Program-made: the position numbers and the translations under genes
Source of the DNA: Yoonia maritima
GTDB lineage: Bacteria > Pseudomonadota > Alphaproteobacteria > Rhodobacterales > Rhodobacteraceae
Direction of reading: 5' to 3'
Assembly: GCF_002933395.1 (NCBI RefSeq)
Contig: NZ_CM009490.1
Location: forward strand, 151,372-215,371
DNA length: 64,000 bases
In this document: positions 18,098 to 26,424 of the stretch, in pieces
How the letters are laid out: every line of letters starts with the position of its first letter
Position numbering within the stretch: position 1 is the stretch's first letter
The notes under the pieces: model-generated
The model's input: only the letters and a program-made list of their open reading frames with translations
What the model was told of the DNA's origin: nothing
Databases searched by the model: none

Positions 18098-19576
18098 ATG
18101 AGCCAAGCAAATAATGACTTTTTAGACGTCAGTCGTTGGACCGGTAAAATATACTCAAACGGGTGGGTCACGGCCCAAGGCGGCACACAGACCGTCACCG
18201 CGCCTGCAAATGGCGCGCATCTGGCCGACGTTGGCCGGGCAACCCCCGATGATCTAAGAACTGCCGCCGCTGCTGCAAGCCTTGTGCAACCCGTATGGGA
18301 AGCAACACCAGGTGCCGAGCGCGCCAAGATTTTGAACAAAGCGGCTGAGATCCTTCAAGCGAACGCAGATGAACTTGCCCCTTGGATCGTCCGCGAAAGC
18401 GGGGCGACTGCGCCAAAAGCCGCGAATGAAATTGCACATAGCGCCGGTTTTATCCGCGCCGCTGCAGCAGCCGCGCTTGAAAACCATAACACCACTTTGA
18501 AATCGGTTGATGGTCGGAACGCACAAGAAGAAATGATCCGTGTCCCACACGGCGTTGTTGGTGTGATCTCGGCGTTTAATTTTCCGCTGTTCCTGTCGAT
18601 CCGTGCGATTGCGGGGGCGCTCGCCACTGGGAATGCAGTTGTGCACAAGCCAGACCCGCGCACTGCGATTTCGGGCGGTGTCATTATCGCCCGCATATTC
18701 GAAGAAGCGGGGCTTCCTATGGGGCTATTGCACATCATTTCTGGTGGGGGCGATGTCGGTGCCGCAATCTGCGAAGACCCGAACATCGCGATGGTATCCT
18801 TTACGGGCTCATCTGCCGTGGGTGCCAAAGTCGGCGAAGCATGCGGGCGTAATTTAAAGAAAGTTCAGCTCGAGCTTGGCGGAAAGAACGCGATGATTGT
18901 GCTGGATGATGCTGACATGGACGTTGCTGCATCAAACTGCGCGTGGGGTGCATGGATACACCAAGGGCAGGTATGCATTGCGGCTGGTCTTATTTTGGTC
19001 CCGGCTGCAAAGGCTGAAACACTGGCCGCGGCGCTGACCGCCAAGGCGCATCGGTTACCTGTCGGGGATCCCGCGACCGAACAATGCGCACTTGGCCCGC
19101 TGATCGTCGAAGCCGAATGTAAGCGGATCGAAGCCATTGTCGAAGATGCCGTTGCAAAAGGCGCAACGCTTCATGTTGGCGGCAAAGCCAAAGGCACAAT
19201 GTTTCCTGCCACCGTTTTATCTGGCGTAAAACCGGGCATGCGTGCATTTGACGAAGAAATTTTTGGCCCGGTGGCGGTGATTGCATCCTTTGATGATGAT
19301 GATCACGCGGTCGCATTGGCGAAGATGTCCGATTTTGGACTTGCTGGCAGCGTGATTGGCGGCGATGTCGCGCGTGCCCGTGCGGTTGGTAACCGTCTTC
19401 GGGTTGGTCATCTGCACATCAACGATCAACCTGTCATTTCATCACCACTCGCCCCATTTGGCGGACGCGGAAAATCTGGCAACGGCACACGGATCTCTGG
19501 GCCTGCTATTTGGGAAGAATTCACACAATACGTCTGGATCACGACCAAACCCGCCGCCACGGCGTATCCGTTTTGA
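18098..19576 (+). CDS. aldehyde dehydrogenase, benzaldehyde dehydrogenase-like
   Basis: A 492-residue NAD(P)-dependent aldehyde dehydrogenase. Visible are the cofactor segment VSFTGSSAVGAKVGE, the catalytic glutamate motif LELGGKNAM, the catalytic cysteine in HQGQVCIAAG and the C-terminal EEIFGPVAVI and PFGGRGKSGNG segments. The ATG at 18098 has AAAGGAAG upstream; the open frame back to 18056 overlaps the GMC gene and is unlikely. It is the last gene of the operon. Sequence type is close to benzaldehyde/vanillin dehydrogenases, so an aromatic or bulky aldehyde is possible, but a fatty aldehyde cannot be excluded. Confidence 0.93.
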   Translation: MSQANNDFLDVSRWTGKIYSNGWVTAQGGTQTVTAPANGAHLADVGRATPDDLRTAAAAASLVQPVWEATPGAERAKILNKAAEILQANADELAPWIVRESGATAPKAANEIAHSAGFIRAAAAAALENHNTTLKSVDGRNAQEEMIRVPHGVVGVISAFNFPLFLSIRAIAGALATGNAVVHKPDPRTAISGGVIIARIFEEAGLPMGLLHIISGGGDVGAAICEDPNIAMVSFTGSSAVGAKVGEACGRNLKKVQLELGGKNAMIVLDDADMDVAASNCAWGAWIHQGQVCIAAGLILVPAAKAETLAAALTAKAHRLPVGDPATEQCALGPLIVEAECKRIEAIVEDAVAKGATLHVGGKAKGTMFPATVLSGVKPGMRAFDEEIFGPVAVIASFDDDDHAVALAKMSDFGLAGSVIGGDVARARAVGNRLRVGHLHINDQPVISSPLAPFGGRGKSGNGTRISGPAIWEEFTQYVWITTKPAATAYPF

Positions 19577-19726
19577 ACCAACACTGGGATAGGGCCAACA
19601 TGCCATAGTGACCAGCGCTCGCGATGACTGCGACGACTGATGGTGTATGTGTGGTGCCTATGGTCAAAGCTATCGCGTATTTGGCAGCTCAAGTACCCTT
19701 TTTTTCGCAGTCGTGCATAAATTTTC

Positions 19727-19768
19727 TTGACGCTTTCTAGTTATTTCCAATATTCATGAAATATGGAA
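19727..19768 (+). promoter_or_regulatory. ars promoter with palindromic operator over the start codon
   Basis: TTGACG (19727-19732) and TATTCA (19751-19756), 18 bp apart, make a candidate promoter. The implied transcription start falls at about 19763, the A of the arsR-arsC ATG, and no Shine-Dalgarno sequence precedes that ATG, so the message may be leaderless. The segment 19745-19768 is a two-part palindrome, TTCCA-3 nt-TTCATGAA-3 nt-TGGAA, covering the -10 and the start codon, which suits autorepression by the ArsR domain. Binding is inferred. Confidence 0.55.
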
Positions 19769-20587
19769 GATTTACTGATAGAACGCCTTGCAACTCTTAG
19801 CCATCCGCAGCGGATGGCCGTGTTTCGCTTGCTTATGCGGCGTTGCCCGGATGAATTGCCTGCCGGTGAGATCGCCGATGCGCTTAGCCTTAAGGCAAGC
19901 ACTGCCTCGGTATATCTATCGGCTTTGACCCAAGTGGGTCTCATTTCGCAGCGTCGGGATAAGACGCGTTTGCTCTATGCGGTCAACTTAGAGACAGCCG
20001 GCGCAGTTGTGTCTGGTCTTTTCGTTGACTGTTGCCGTGGCCGCGCCGACCTTTGTCCACCTCCATTTTCAGAAGTGATCAAGCATATGTCTTCAACCAC
20101 CGCTCCTAAATTCAATGTTTTATTCGTGTGTACCGGCAATTCGGCGCGTTCGATCTTTGCTGAAACCATCCTGCGGGATATGGCAGGGGATCGATTTACG
20201 GCCTACTCGGCAGGTACAATGCATCGCTCTGATCTGAACCCGCTGGCAGTTGAAATGCTGCAGTCAAAGGGGCACGATGTATCGCTTTTGCGGTCCAAAA
20301 ATGTATCAGAGTTTCAGGGCGCTAATGCGCCAAACATGGATTTCGTATTTACCGTCTGCGATCATGCGGCGAACGAAGAATGTCCCACGTGGCCGGGGCA
20401 ACCTGTTTCTGGGCATTGGGGTATGCCAGACCCCGTTAAGGCAGAGGGAACAGATGCAGAAAAGCGTCTTGCATTCCACCAAACCTACGGCGCGCTGCAT
20501 AACCGGATTCAGGCATTTACCGCGTTGTCTTTCGCTTTGTTGGATCGTGCCACGTTACAAAAGAATGTTGATGAAATTGGCAAATAA
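19763..20587 (+). CDS. ArsR regulator fused to arsenate reductase (LMW phosphatase type)
   Basis: A 274-residue fusion. Residues 1 to about 95 form an ArsR/SmtB winged helix (LSHPQRMAVFRLLMRR, then LKASTASVYLSAL as recognition helix) followed by a CC and a further Cys around residues 90-98 that could bind As(III). Residues about 117-274 form a thioredoxin-coupled ArsC of the low-molecular-weight phosphatase fold, with the active-site loop VCTGNSARS and downstream CDHAANEECP cysteines. It would both sense arsenite and reduce arsenate to arsenite. The fusion removes a separate arsC gene from the operon. It heads the ars operon and probably represses it. Confidence 0.93.
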   Translation: MEDLLIERLATLSHPQRMAVFRLLMRRCPDELPAGEIADALSLKASTASVYLSALTQVGLISQRRDKTRLLYAVNLETAGAVVSGLFVDCCRGRADLCPPPFSEVIKHMSSTTAPKFNVLFVCTGNSARSIFAETILRDMAGDRFTAYSAGTMHRSDLNPLAVEMLQSKGHDVSLLRSKNVSEFQGANAPNMDFVFTVCDHAANEECPTWPGQPVSGHWGMPDPVKAEGTDAEKRLAFHQTYGALHNRIQAFTALSFALLDRATLQKNVDEIGK

Positions 20588-20611
20588 GCCATTAGACAGG
20601 AATAATCAGTT

Positions 20612-21610
20612 ATGACCACTTACGCCCTAAACGGCCTTGGCCGCATTGGTAAACTTGCGCTGCGCCCACTATTAGAAGCTGGCGCAGAGATCGCGTTTAT
20701 CAATGACGCCGTCGGCGACCCAGAGATGCACGCGCATCTGCTGGAATTCGATTCCATCCACGGGCGCTGGCCTGCGACCTTTGAAACCCAAACGGATGCA
20801 ATTTGCATCGACGGGAAGTCCATCCCTGTCACGAGCACCCGCAAGCTAGATGATTTGCCGCTGGATGGCGTAGACGTGGTGATTGATTGCACTGGTGCTT
20901 TTAAGACTGAAGCAGCGCTAGCCCCCTATTTCGCGGCGGGTGTGAAAAAGGTTGTCGTTTCAGCCCCAGTCAAAGATGGGCCAACGGCAAACATCGTGTT
21001 TGGCGTGAATGATGACATCTATGACCCCGACACCCATCAGATTGTAACTGCTGCTAGCTGCACAACGAACTGTTTGGCCCCCGTGGTAAAGGTGCTTCTT
21101 GAAGGGATCGGGATTAAGCATGGCTCAATCACGACCATCCATGACGTGACGAACACGCAAACAATTGTCGATCGCCCGGCAAAGGATTTGCGCCGTGCGC
21201 GGTCTGCGTTGACGAACCTTATCCCCACGACAACGGGGTCGGCTACCGCGATTACGCTGATCTATCCTGAACTGGCGGGTAAGCTAAATGGTCACGCCGT
21301 TCGTGTGCCGCTGCTAAATGCATCTATCACCGATTGCGTCTTTGAAATGGCCCGCGAAACAAGCGTTGAAGAAGTCAACGCATTGTTCAAAGCGGCCGCC
21401 GAGGGCGAATTGCAGGGTATTCTAGGCTATGAAGAACGTCCGTTGGTGTCGTGTGATTACACAAACGACACACGCAGCTCTATCATTGATGCACCGTCAA
21501 CGATGGTCGTGAACGGTACGCAGCTAAAAGTCTATGCATGGTATGATAACGAATACGGCTATGCGCATCGGTTGGTTGATGTGGCTTTGATGGTGGGTGG
21601 AAAACTGTGA
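20612..21610 (+). CDS. ArsJ-associated glyceraldehyde-3-phosphate dehydrogenase
   Basis: A 332-residue GAPDH-like protein with N-terminal NAD motif [14 protein letters not shown] and the catalytic cysteine in [11 protein letters not shown] (about residue 150), plus the C-terminal [11 protein letters not shown] segment. In operons with arsJ this enzyme forms 1-arseno-3-phosphoglycerate from glyceraldehyde 3-phosphate and arsenate, which ArsJ then exports and which decomposes outside the cell. The gene lies 24 bp after arsR-arsC with AGGAAT as ribosome site, and its stop overlaps the arsJ start (GTGA). It is the detoxification paralogue and not necessarily the glycolytic enzyme. Confidence 0.93.
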   Translation: MTTYALNGLGRIGKLALRPLLEAGAEIAFINDAVGDPEMHAHLLEFDSIHGRWPATFETQTDAICIDGKSIPVTSTRKLDDLPLDGVDVVIDCTGAFKTEAALAPYFAAGVKKVVVSAPVKDGPTANIVFGVNDDIYDPDTHQIVTAASCTTNCLAPVVKVLLEGIGIKHGSITTIHDVTNTQTIVDRPAKDLRRARSALTNLIPTTTGSATAITLIYPELAGKLNGHAVRVPLLNASITDCVFEMARETSVEEVNALFKAAAEGELQGILGYEERPLVSCDYTNDTRSSIIDAPSTMVVNGTQLKVYAWYDNEYGYAHRLVDVALMVGGKL

Positions 21611-22872
21611 CACGCCCAACTGGATTTACGGCATATATCACCGTGACCGCGGCCTATTGGGCCTTTATGTTAACTGATGGCGCATTGCGTATGTTGGTGC
21701 TGTTACATTTCCACACCTTGGGCTTTTCACCAGTTCAACTGGCCTATCTGTTTGTGCTGTATGAAATCGCTGGTGTCGTAACGAACCTGTCGGCAGGTTG
21801 GATCGCCGCGCGATTTGGTTTGACGTCTACGCTTTATGCCGGGCTTACCTTGCAGATTATCGCGTTATTGGCGCTGACCCAACTGAACCCGCTGTGGGGT
21901 GTTAGCGTCTCGGTGGTGTTTGTCATGTTGGTGCAGGGATTGTCTGGCGTGGCAAAAGACCTCGCAAAGATGAGCTCTAAAAGCGCGGTGAAGATCCTCG
22001 CCCCCAGCGAAGGCGGCGGGCTGTTTCGCTGGGTCGCTCTTTTAACCGGCTCCAAAAATGCGGTCAAAGGCTGCGGCTTTTTGCTGGGCGCGGTTTTGCT
22101 GGCAGTCTTGGGGTTCGTGCCATCTGTGCTGGCGATGGCGGCGATCCTTTTTGCCATCCTCATCGGGGTGATTGTGGGAATGCCTGCCGGGCTACCTGTT
22201 GGGCGTAAAGACGCGAAATTCTCTGAAGTGTTTTCGAAGAACCGCAACATCAATTGGCTCAGCGCGGCGCGGCTTTTTTTGTTTGGGGCGCGTGATGTTT
22301 GGTTTGTCGTTGGTATCCCAATCTATTTCTATGCGGTTCTGTCTGACGGCAGCGAAGCCGGGAATCGCACAGCGTTCTTTATGATTGGCACCTTTATGGC
22401 GGTCTGGACAATTCTTTACGGGATCGTTCAGGGCTGGGCGCCACGCATTTTGAATGCATCTGCACGGACAGAGGCGGGGATGCTCGGGCAAGCGAAACGA
22501 TGGGTTGCTATGCTGATTGTTGTGCCAGCATTGCTTGCTGGGTTGGTATTGGTTTCGGCCGAACCGTCCAATATTTTGACCGCAACAATTGTGCTGGGGC
22601 TTTTGATTTTTGGCGGAATCTTCGCTGTGAATTCGGCGTTGCATTCTTTTTTGATCCTCAACTTCACAGATGCAAAGCGTGTCACAATGGATGTGGGGTT
22701 TTACTATATGGCGAACGCGGCAGGTCGTTTGGTCGGAACTGTACTATCTGGGCTGACGTATCAATTGGGCGGGCTTGCGCTGTGCCTTGCGACCGCGGCA
22801 GTGATGATTTGCTTAAGCTGGGTCGGTGTGTCCCAGCTTAGAACCCAAGAAGGACAAGAGATCCCAGAATGA
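21607..22872 (+). CDS. arsJ: organoarsenical efflux MFS transporter ArsJ
   Basis: A 421-residue major facilitator protein with about twelve hydrophobic segments. It starts at a GTG (21607) inside the end of the GAPDH gene and includes the segment [19 protein letters not shown] between early helices, characteristic of ArsJ. The known role is export of 1-arseno-3-phosphoglycerate made by the partner GAPDH. The tight GTGA coupling to that GAPDH gene and the following acr3 support the call. It sits in the inner membrane. Confidence 0.93.
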   Translation: MTRPTGFTAYITVTAAYWAFMLTDGALRMLVLLHFHTLGFSPVQLAYLFVLYEIAGVVTNLSAGWIAARFGLTSTLYAGLTLQIIALLALTQLNPLWGVSVSVVFVMLVQGLSGVAKDLAKMSSKSAVKILAPSEGGGLFRWVALLTGSKNAVKGCGFLLGAVLLAVLGFVPSVLAMAAILFAILIGVIVGMPAGLPVGRKDAKFSEVFSKNRNINWLSAARLFLFGARDVWFVVGIPIYFYAVLSDGSEAGNRTAFFMIGTFMAVWTILYGIVQGWAPRILNASARTEAGMLGQAKRWVAMLIVVPALLAGLVLVSAEPSNILTATIVLGLLIFGGIFAVNSALHSFLILNFTDAKRVTMDVGFYYMANAAGRLVGTVLSGLTYQLGGLALCLATAAVMICLSWVGVSQLRTQEGQEIPE

Positions 22873-23879
22873 ATATTTTCGAAAAATACCTGTCCGTTTG
22901 GATCGCATTGGCGATGGGGGCGGGTATCCTTTTGGGGAATATCGCCCCTGGTTTGGTTAGTGCAATCGCAGCGGCCGAATTCGCCAGCGTCAATCTGGTC
23001 GTTGCGGTGCTGATCTGGGCGATGGTCTATCCGATGATGGTTGGCGTTGATCCACGATCATTGCGCGACGTGGCAAAGCAGCCCCGGGGGTTGCTGATTA
23101 CGCTTATCGTGAATTGGCTGATCAAACCTTTCACAATGGCCGCTTTCGCCGTTTTATTTTTTCAATACATCTTTGCACCGTGGATCCCGCGCGAAGACGC
23201 AATGCAGTATATTGCCGGGCTAATTTTGCTAGGCGCTGCGCCTTGCACAGCGATGGTCTTCGTTTGGTCACAGCTCACACGTGGTGACGCGACTTATACG
23301 CTGTTACAGGTGTCGGTGAATGACCTGATTATGGTCATCGCATTTGCCCCAATCGTCGCCTTTTTGCTAGGCGTCACAGACATCACCGTGCCTTGGTCGA
23401 CCTTGGTGCTTTCGGTTCTGTTGTTCATCGCACTGCCGCTTGCCGCTGGGATTTTAACCCGGCGACGCCTTGGGTCAGAGCCCGCAATCGAAACGTTTCA
23501 GGCCCGTGTAAAGCCCTATTCGGTCGTTGGATTGATCGTAACGGTCATGATCCTATTTGGATTACAGGGCCAAGTTATTGTTTCAAAACCTTTTATCATC
23601 GTGCTGATCGCAGTGCCCATCATCTTGCAAAGCTATGGCATCTTTGCGATCGCCTATGCCGCAGCCTTTGCAATGAAGGTGCCACACCGCATCGCGGCAC
23701 CTTGCGCGCTGATCGGCACGTCGAACTTTTTCGAACTCGCCGTAGCCGTCGCGATTAGCCTGTTTGGCCTGAACTCGGGCGCAGCCCTCGCAACCGTGGT
23801 AGGGGTCTTGGTCGAAGTACCTGTTATGCTAACCCTTGTTGCATTCGCTAACCGAACACGCACAAAATTCGCACCTTAA
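22869..23879 (+). CDS. acr3: arsenite efflux permease Acr3
   Basis: A 336-residue integral membrane protein of the BASS/ACR3 family with about ten membrane segments. The [14 protein letters not shown] segment, [20 protein letters not shown] with the conserved cysteine in helix 4, and [13 protein letters not shown] match Acr3 arsenite exporters. It exports the arsenite made by the fused ArsC. The ATG overlaps the arsJ stop by four bases. The gene ends 12 bp before the convergent stop of the polysaccharide-export gene; I see no clear terminator in that short space. Confidence 0.95.
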   Translation: MNIFEKYLSVWIALAMGAGILLGNIAPGLVSAIAAAEFASVNLVVAVLIWAMVYPMMVGVDPRSLRDVAKQPRGLLITLIVNWLIKPFTMAAFAVLFFQYIFAPWIPREDAMQYIAGLILLGAAPCTAMVFVWSQLTRGDATYTLLQVSVNDLIMVIAFAPIVAFLLGVTDITVPWSTLVLSVLLFIALPLAAGILTRRRLGSEPAIETFQARVKPYSVVGLIVTVMILFGLQGQVIVSKPFIIVLIAVPIILQSYGIFAIAYAAAFAMKVPHRIAAPCALIGTSNFFELAVAVAISLFGLNSGAALATVVGVLVEVPVMLTLVAFANRTRTKFAP

Positions 23880-23891
23880 AACGCCGCCCAC

Positions 23892-24986
23892 TTAGGGTTG
23901 CGGTATGGCAGGAATTTCAGGCGGGCGCGAAAATATCTGAAAATACTTTGAGAAATTCGCCAGCGGCGCGTTTCCGACGTAAATTGCGTCACCGTCACGT
24001 AGCTGGAAACGGTTTGCGCGCAAACGCTCTGCGGGGTTGGAATAATCCACACGGAATATCACGTCACCGTATACGGTTCGGTGTTCCCCATTTTCAGATT
24101 TAAGCAGAAAGGATTCACCCGTCGGCTGCCTGCGAAACACAAACAATGACTTTGGGTTGGCGCGGCTGTCTTGCAAGCCACCTGCTTGGGCGACCGCGCC
24201 AGCCAACGTCAGCGCGCCTTCGACGAAATCAAACGTCCCAGTAGAGCCAAGCGCGCCATCGGCCACGAAACTTGCGTCACCACCGCCGACAATAAGCGTA
24301 TCGCCCGGTAGTAACGGGATGTTTCGGCTGTCTTGGCTGATAACATTGGAAAGCATTTCTTGGCCACGGCGACCTTGACGTAATACGGTCACAACTGTGG
24401 CGTCAGGATCACTGGATGCCCCGCCAGCGTTTGCAAGGCCATCAAGGACATTTTCGCCCCGAGACGTCAACGTGAACACACCAGCAGATGCCACAGCACC
24501 TTGGACAGTATAGGTGTCGCGTTCCATCCGCGAAATACTAACTGTTGCATAGGGATCAACAGCAGTTTCGCGTAGCTTGTTGGTGATCAGGTTTTGCGCC
24601 GCGCTGACCGATTTTCCAGCGACATTGATTGTTCCCGCAAAGGGAAGCGCCACAAGACCGCTTTGGGATACAGTAAAATCGCCTAAGGGTAGTGTCGCGC
24701 TTTCACTGGCGTTGAACAGCCCAGAATTGCCGGTGCCAAAAGCAGTTACGCTGATCGTGTCACCGGGTTTGATGATACCGGGGACATAGCTTTGCGTTCC
24801 CAAAGACTGAAACCCTGTGCCTGCGTGGGGCGTTCCAAGCGCGCGTACGACGCCTTCGTTCAGTTGCAGAATTGGCGTGTCGCTTTGGCGTGCTTGGTGA
24901 ATAACCTGCGACGTTTTTGGTCCATCAGCAGGCGCACAAGCGGCAAGGCCAATGCAGGCAGAGATAAAAGCAATTCTAATGGTCAT
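23892..24986 (-). CDS. Wza-like polysaccharide export lipoprotein at end of T6SS operon
   Basis: A 364-residue outer-membrane-type lipoprotein: a short hydrophobic signal ends in the lipobox LAAC (Cys17). A Poly_export-like domain follows (about residues 70-160, starting IIKPGDTISV), then two SLBB-like repeats (LDGLANAGGASSDPDATVV and LAGAVAQAGGLQDSRANPK). The ATG at 24986 is chosen because it immediately precedes the signal peptide; the frame is open to 25034 across the neighbour's stop. It follows the TagF-type gene by only 13 bp on the same strand, so it is probably co-transcribed with the T6SS genes. No capsule biosynthesis genes are nearby. Confidence 0.88.
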   Translation of the reverse strand: MTIRIAFISACIGLAACAPADGPKTSQVIHQARQSDTPILQLNEGVVRALGTPHAGTGFQSLGTQSYVPGIIKPGDTISVTAFGTGNSGLFNASESATLPLGDFTVSQSGLVALPFAGTINVAGKSVSAAQNLITNKLRETAVDPYATVSISRMERDTYTVQGAVASAGVFTLTSRGENVLDGLANAGGASSDPDATVVTVLRQGRRGQEMLSNVISQDSRNIPLLPGDTLIVGGGDASFVADGALGSTGTFDFVEGALTLAGAVAQAGGLQDSRANPKSLFVFRRQPTGESFLLKSENGEHRTVYGDVIFRVDYSNPAERLRANRFQLRDGDAIYVGNAPLANFSKYFQIFSRPPEIPAIPQP

Positions 24987-24999
24987 ATGTTTGGCCTTA

Positions 25000-26421
25000 C
25001 TATTCTTCCTCAGACGACGCGCCAATCTGGCCACCGTCCTTCAATTTACGGTTAAGGATGACAACTAAAGCGGCAACATCAAGCGTTGCCCCCGCAATAA
25101 TCGCGTCCTGTGCTAAATGATCTGCTGCTTGTTGTGCGGATGGCGCATCCTGCAAAACGCGCATAATTTCGGTTTCCGTTGTGACGGATATCAGACCCGG
25201 AGAACATAGCAGATATCTGTCCCCGGGCTTTGCTTCTCCTAGCTGGCTTTCAAGGGATAGTTGACGTGTAGCACCGACAGCGCGGGTGATTACCTGTGGT
25301 AAAAGCGGATCAATATGATCGCGTGTCAGCAATGATAGATGCCCGTCACGCAACAGGTAACAGCGTACATTTCCACACCACAGGATCGCATGACGACTGC
25401 CTTGCACCAATAACGTAGCGCAAGACGTGGCAAAAACGTCACCACTGTGCAAACCACGCGCGCAAAGCATGGCGTTAGCACGGCCTAGTTTGCCTTTTGC
25501 TTCGGCAATGAGATCGGTTAGCGAAAATGGCTCGGCAATCGTTTCAAGCGTGCTGCGGACTGTCTCTACAGTACCGCGCAGACCGGGATGCGACCCAATA
25601 CCGCTGATTAGGCTGAGTGCTTGGTGGTCTTCGCCAATAGCAGCCGCATCAGTCAAAACCGCGCTACGCGTACCCTTAAGCGCGGAAGCCGCACATTCGA
25701 TATCCAACAAGACATGAGACGAGCCTTGCTCTTGGGGGGGCGTTTCAGATGTCTGGCTGGTATCGGCTATCGCTTGCGGTGTTTCTTGGGTAGCCGTGTT
25801 TGGCTTGTCTTCGGTCGATGCCTCGGCGGACAAGAAAACCGTGTGAAACTCTTCTGGGGCAGGTAAATCATCAAAGCCTGCAACAGGCCGATTTTCAGCC
25901 CACCAAAGACTACGGGATGAATCCGTTTCGTGTGAACGTAGGTTAGGTTGGTACCAATGTTCCGCACTCAAGGCCGCAAGCTCAGCATCGAATGCGTCAC
26001 GCTGAAAGTCTGGTGATAAGGTTGATAGCGCAAGCGCTTCGGCCTGTACAAACCATCCCTCGATTTGGCGGGGCAAATTGCTGAGCGGGCCACGATGATC
26101 GGTTAATGATACGGCTAAAATTAACGGGAAATAGCGCCCGACGCGGTCTACGCTGGGCATCATTACCATTGCAACGGCATCAGGGCACACAACATCTGCC
26201 GCGGCGACACCGCGCCATACCGGGGCCACCAAAAATGCATCTAACCAACCGCGGCCCAACGCGCGTTGGCTTTCACGCACGCTATGGCGCGTCCAGCTAT
26301 CAAGCGCGTCAACGAAGGTCCGCGATAGATTACATTGCACAAAATCCCCATGCGTCGGGATTTTACCGAAATAGCCGGACCCAATCAAAGAAGGTCTATT
26401 TTCTGATGCCCCGCGTCCCAA
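25000..26421 (-). CDS. tagF: TagF (ImpM) fused to a degenerate PP2C-like domain
   Basis: A 473-residue fusion. Residues about 12-150 match TagF/ImpM (YFGKIPTHGDFVQ, VGRYFPLILA). A Ser/Thr phosphatase PP2C-like domain occupies about 235-460. The metal-binding motifs are lost: the D-G-x-G-G motif reads S-G-I-G-S, the late D-G motif reads S-P-G-L, and the final D-N reads D-V. The phosphatase is therefore probably inactive. TagF-PppA fusions in Agrobacterium repress type VI secretion post-translationally. The start appears to be TTG at 26421, four bases from the tssM stop; a second TTG at 26388 is an alternative. No kinase gene is present in the locus. Confidence 0.9.
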   Translation of the reverse strand: MGRGASENRPSLIGSGYFGKIPTHGDFVQCNLSRTFVDALDSWTRHSVRESQRALGRGWLDAFLVAPVWRGVAAADVVCPDAVAMVMMPSVDRVGRYFPLILAVSLTDHRGPLSNLPRQIEGWFVQAEALALSTLSPDFQRDAFDAELAALSAEHWYQPNLRSHETDSSRSLWWAENRPVAGFDDLPAPEEFHTVFLSAEASTEDKPNTATQETPQAIADTSQTSETPPQEQGSSHVLLDIECAASALKGTRSAVLTDAAAIGEDHQALSLISGIGSHPGLRGTVETVRSTLETIAEPFSLTDLIAEAKGKLGRANAMLCARGLHSGDVFATSCATLLVQGSRHAILWCGNVRCYLLRDGHLSLLTRDHIDPLLPQVITRAVGATRQLSLESQLGEAKPGDRYLLCSPGLISVTTETEIMRVLQDAPSAQQAADHLAQDAIIAGATLDVAALVVILNRKLKDGGQIGASSEEE

Positions 26422-26424
26422 ACT

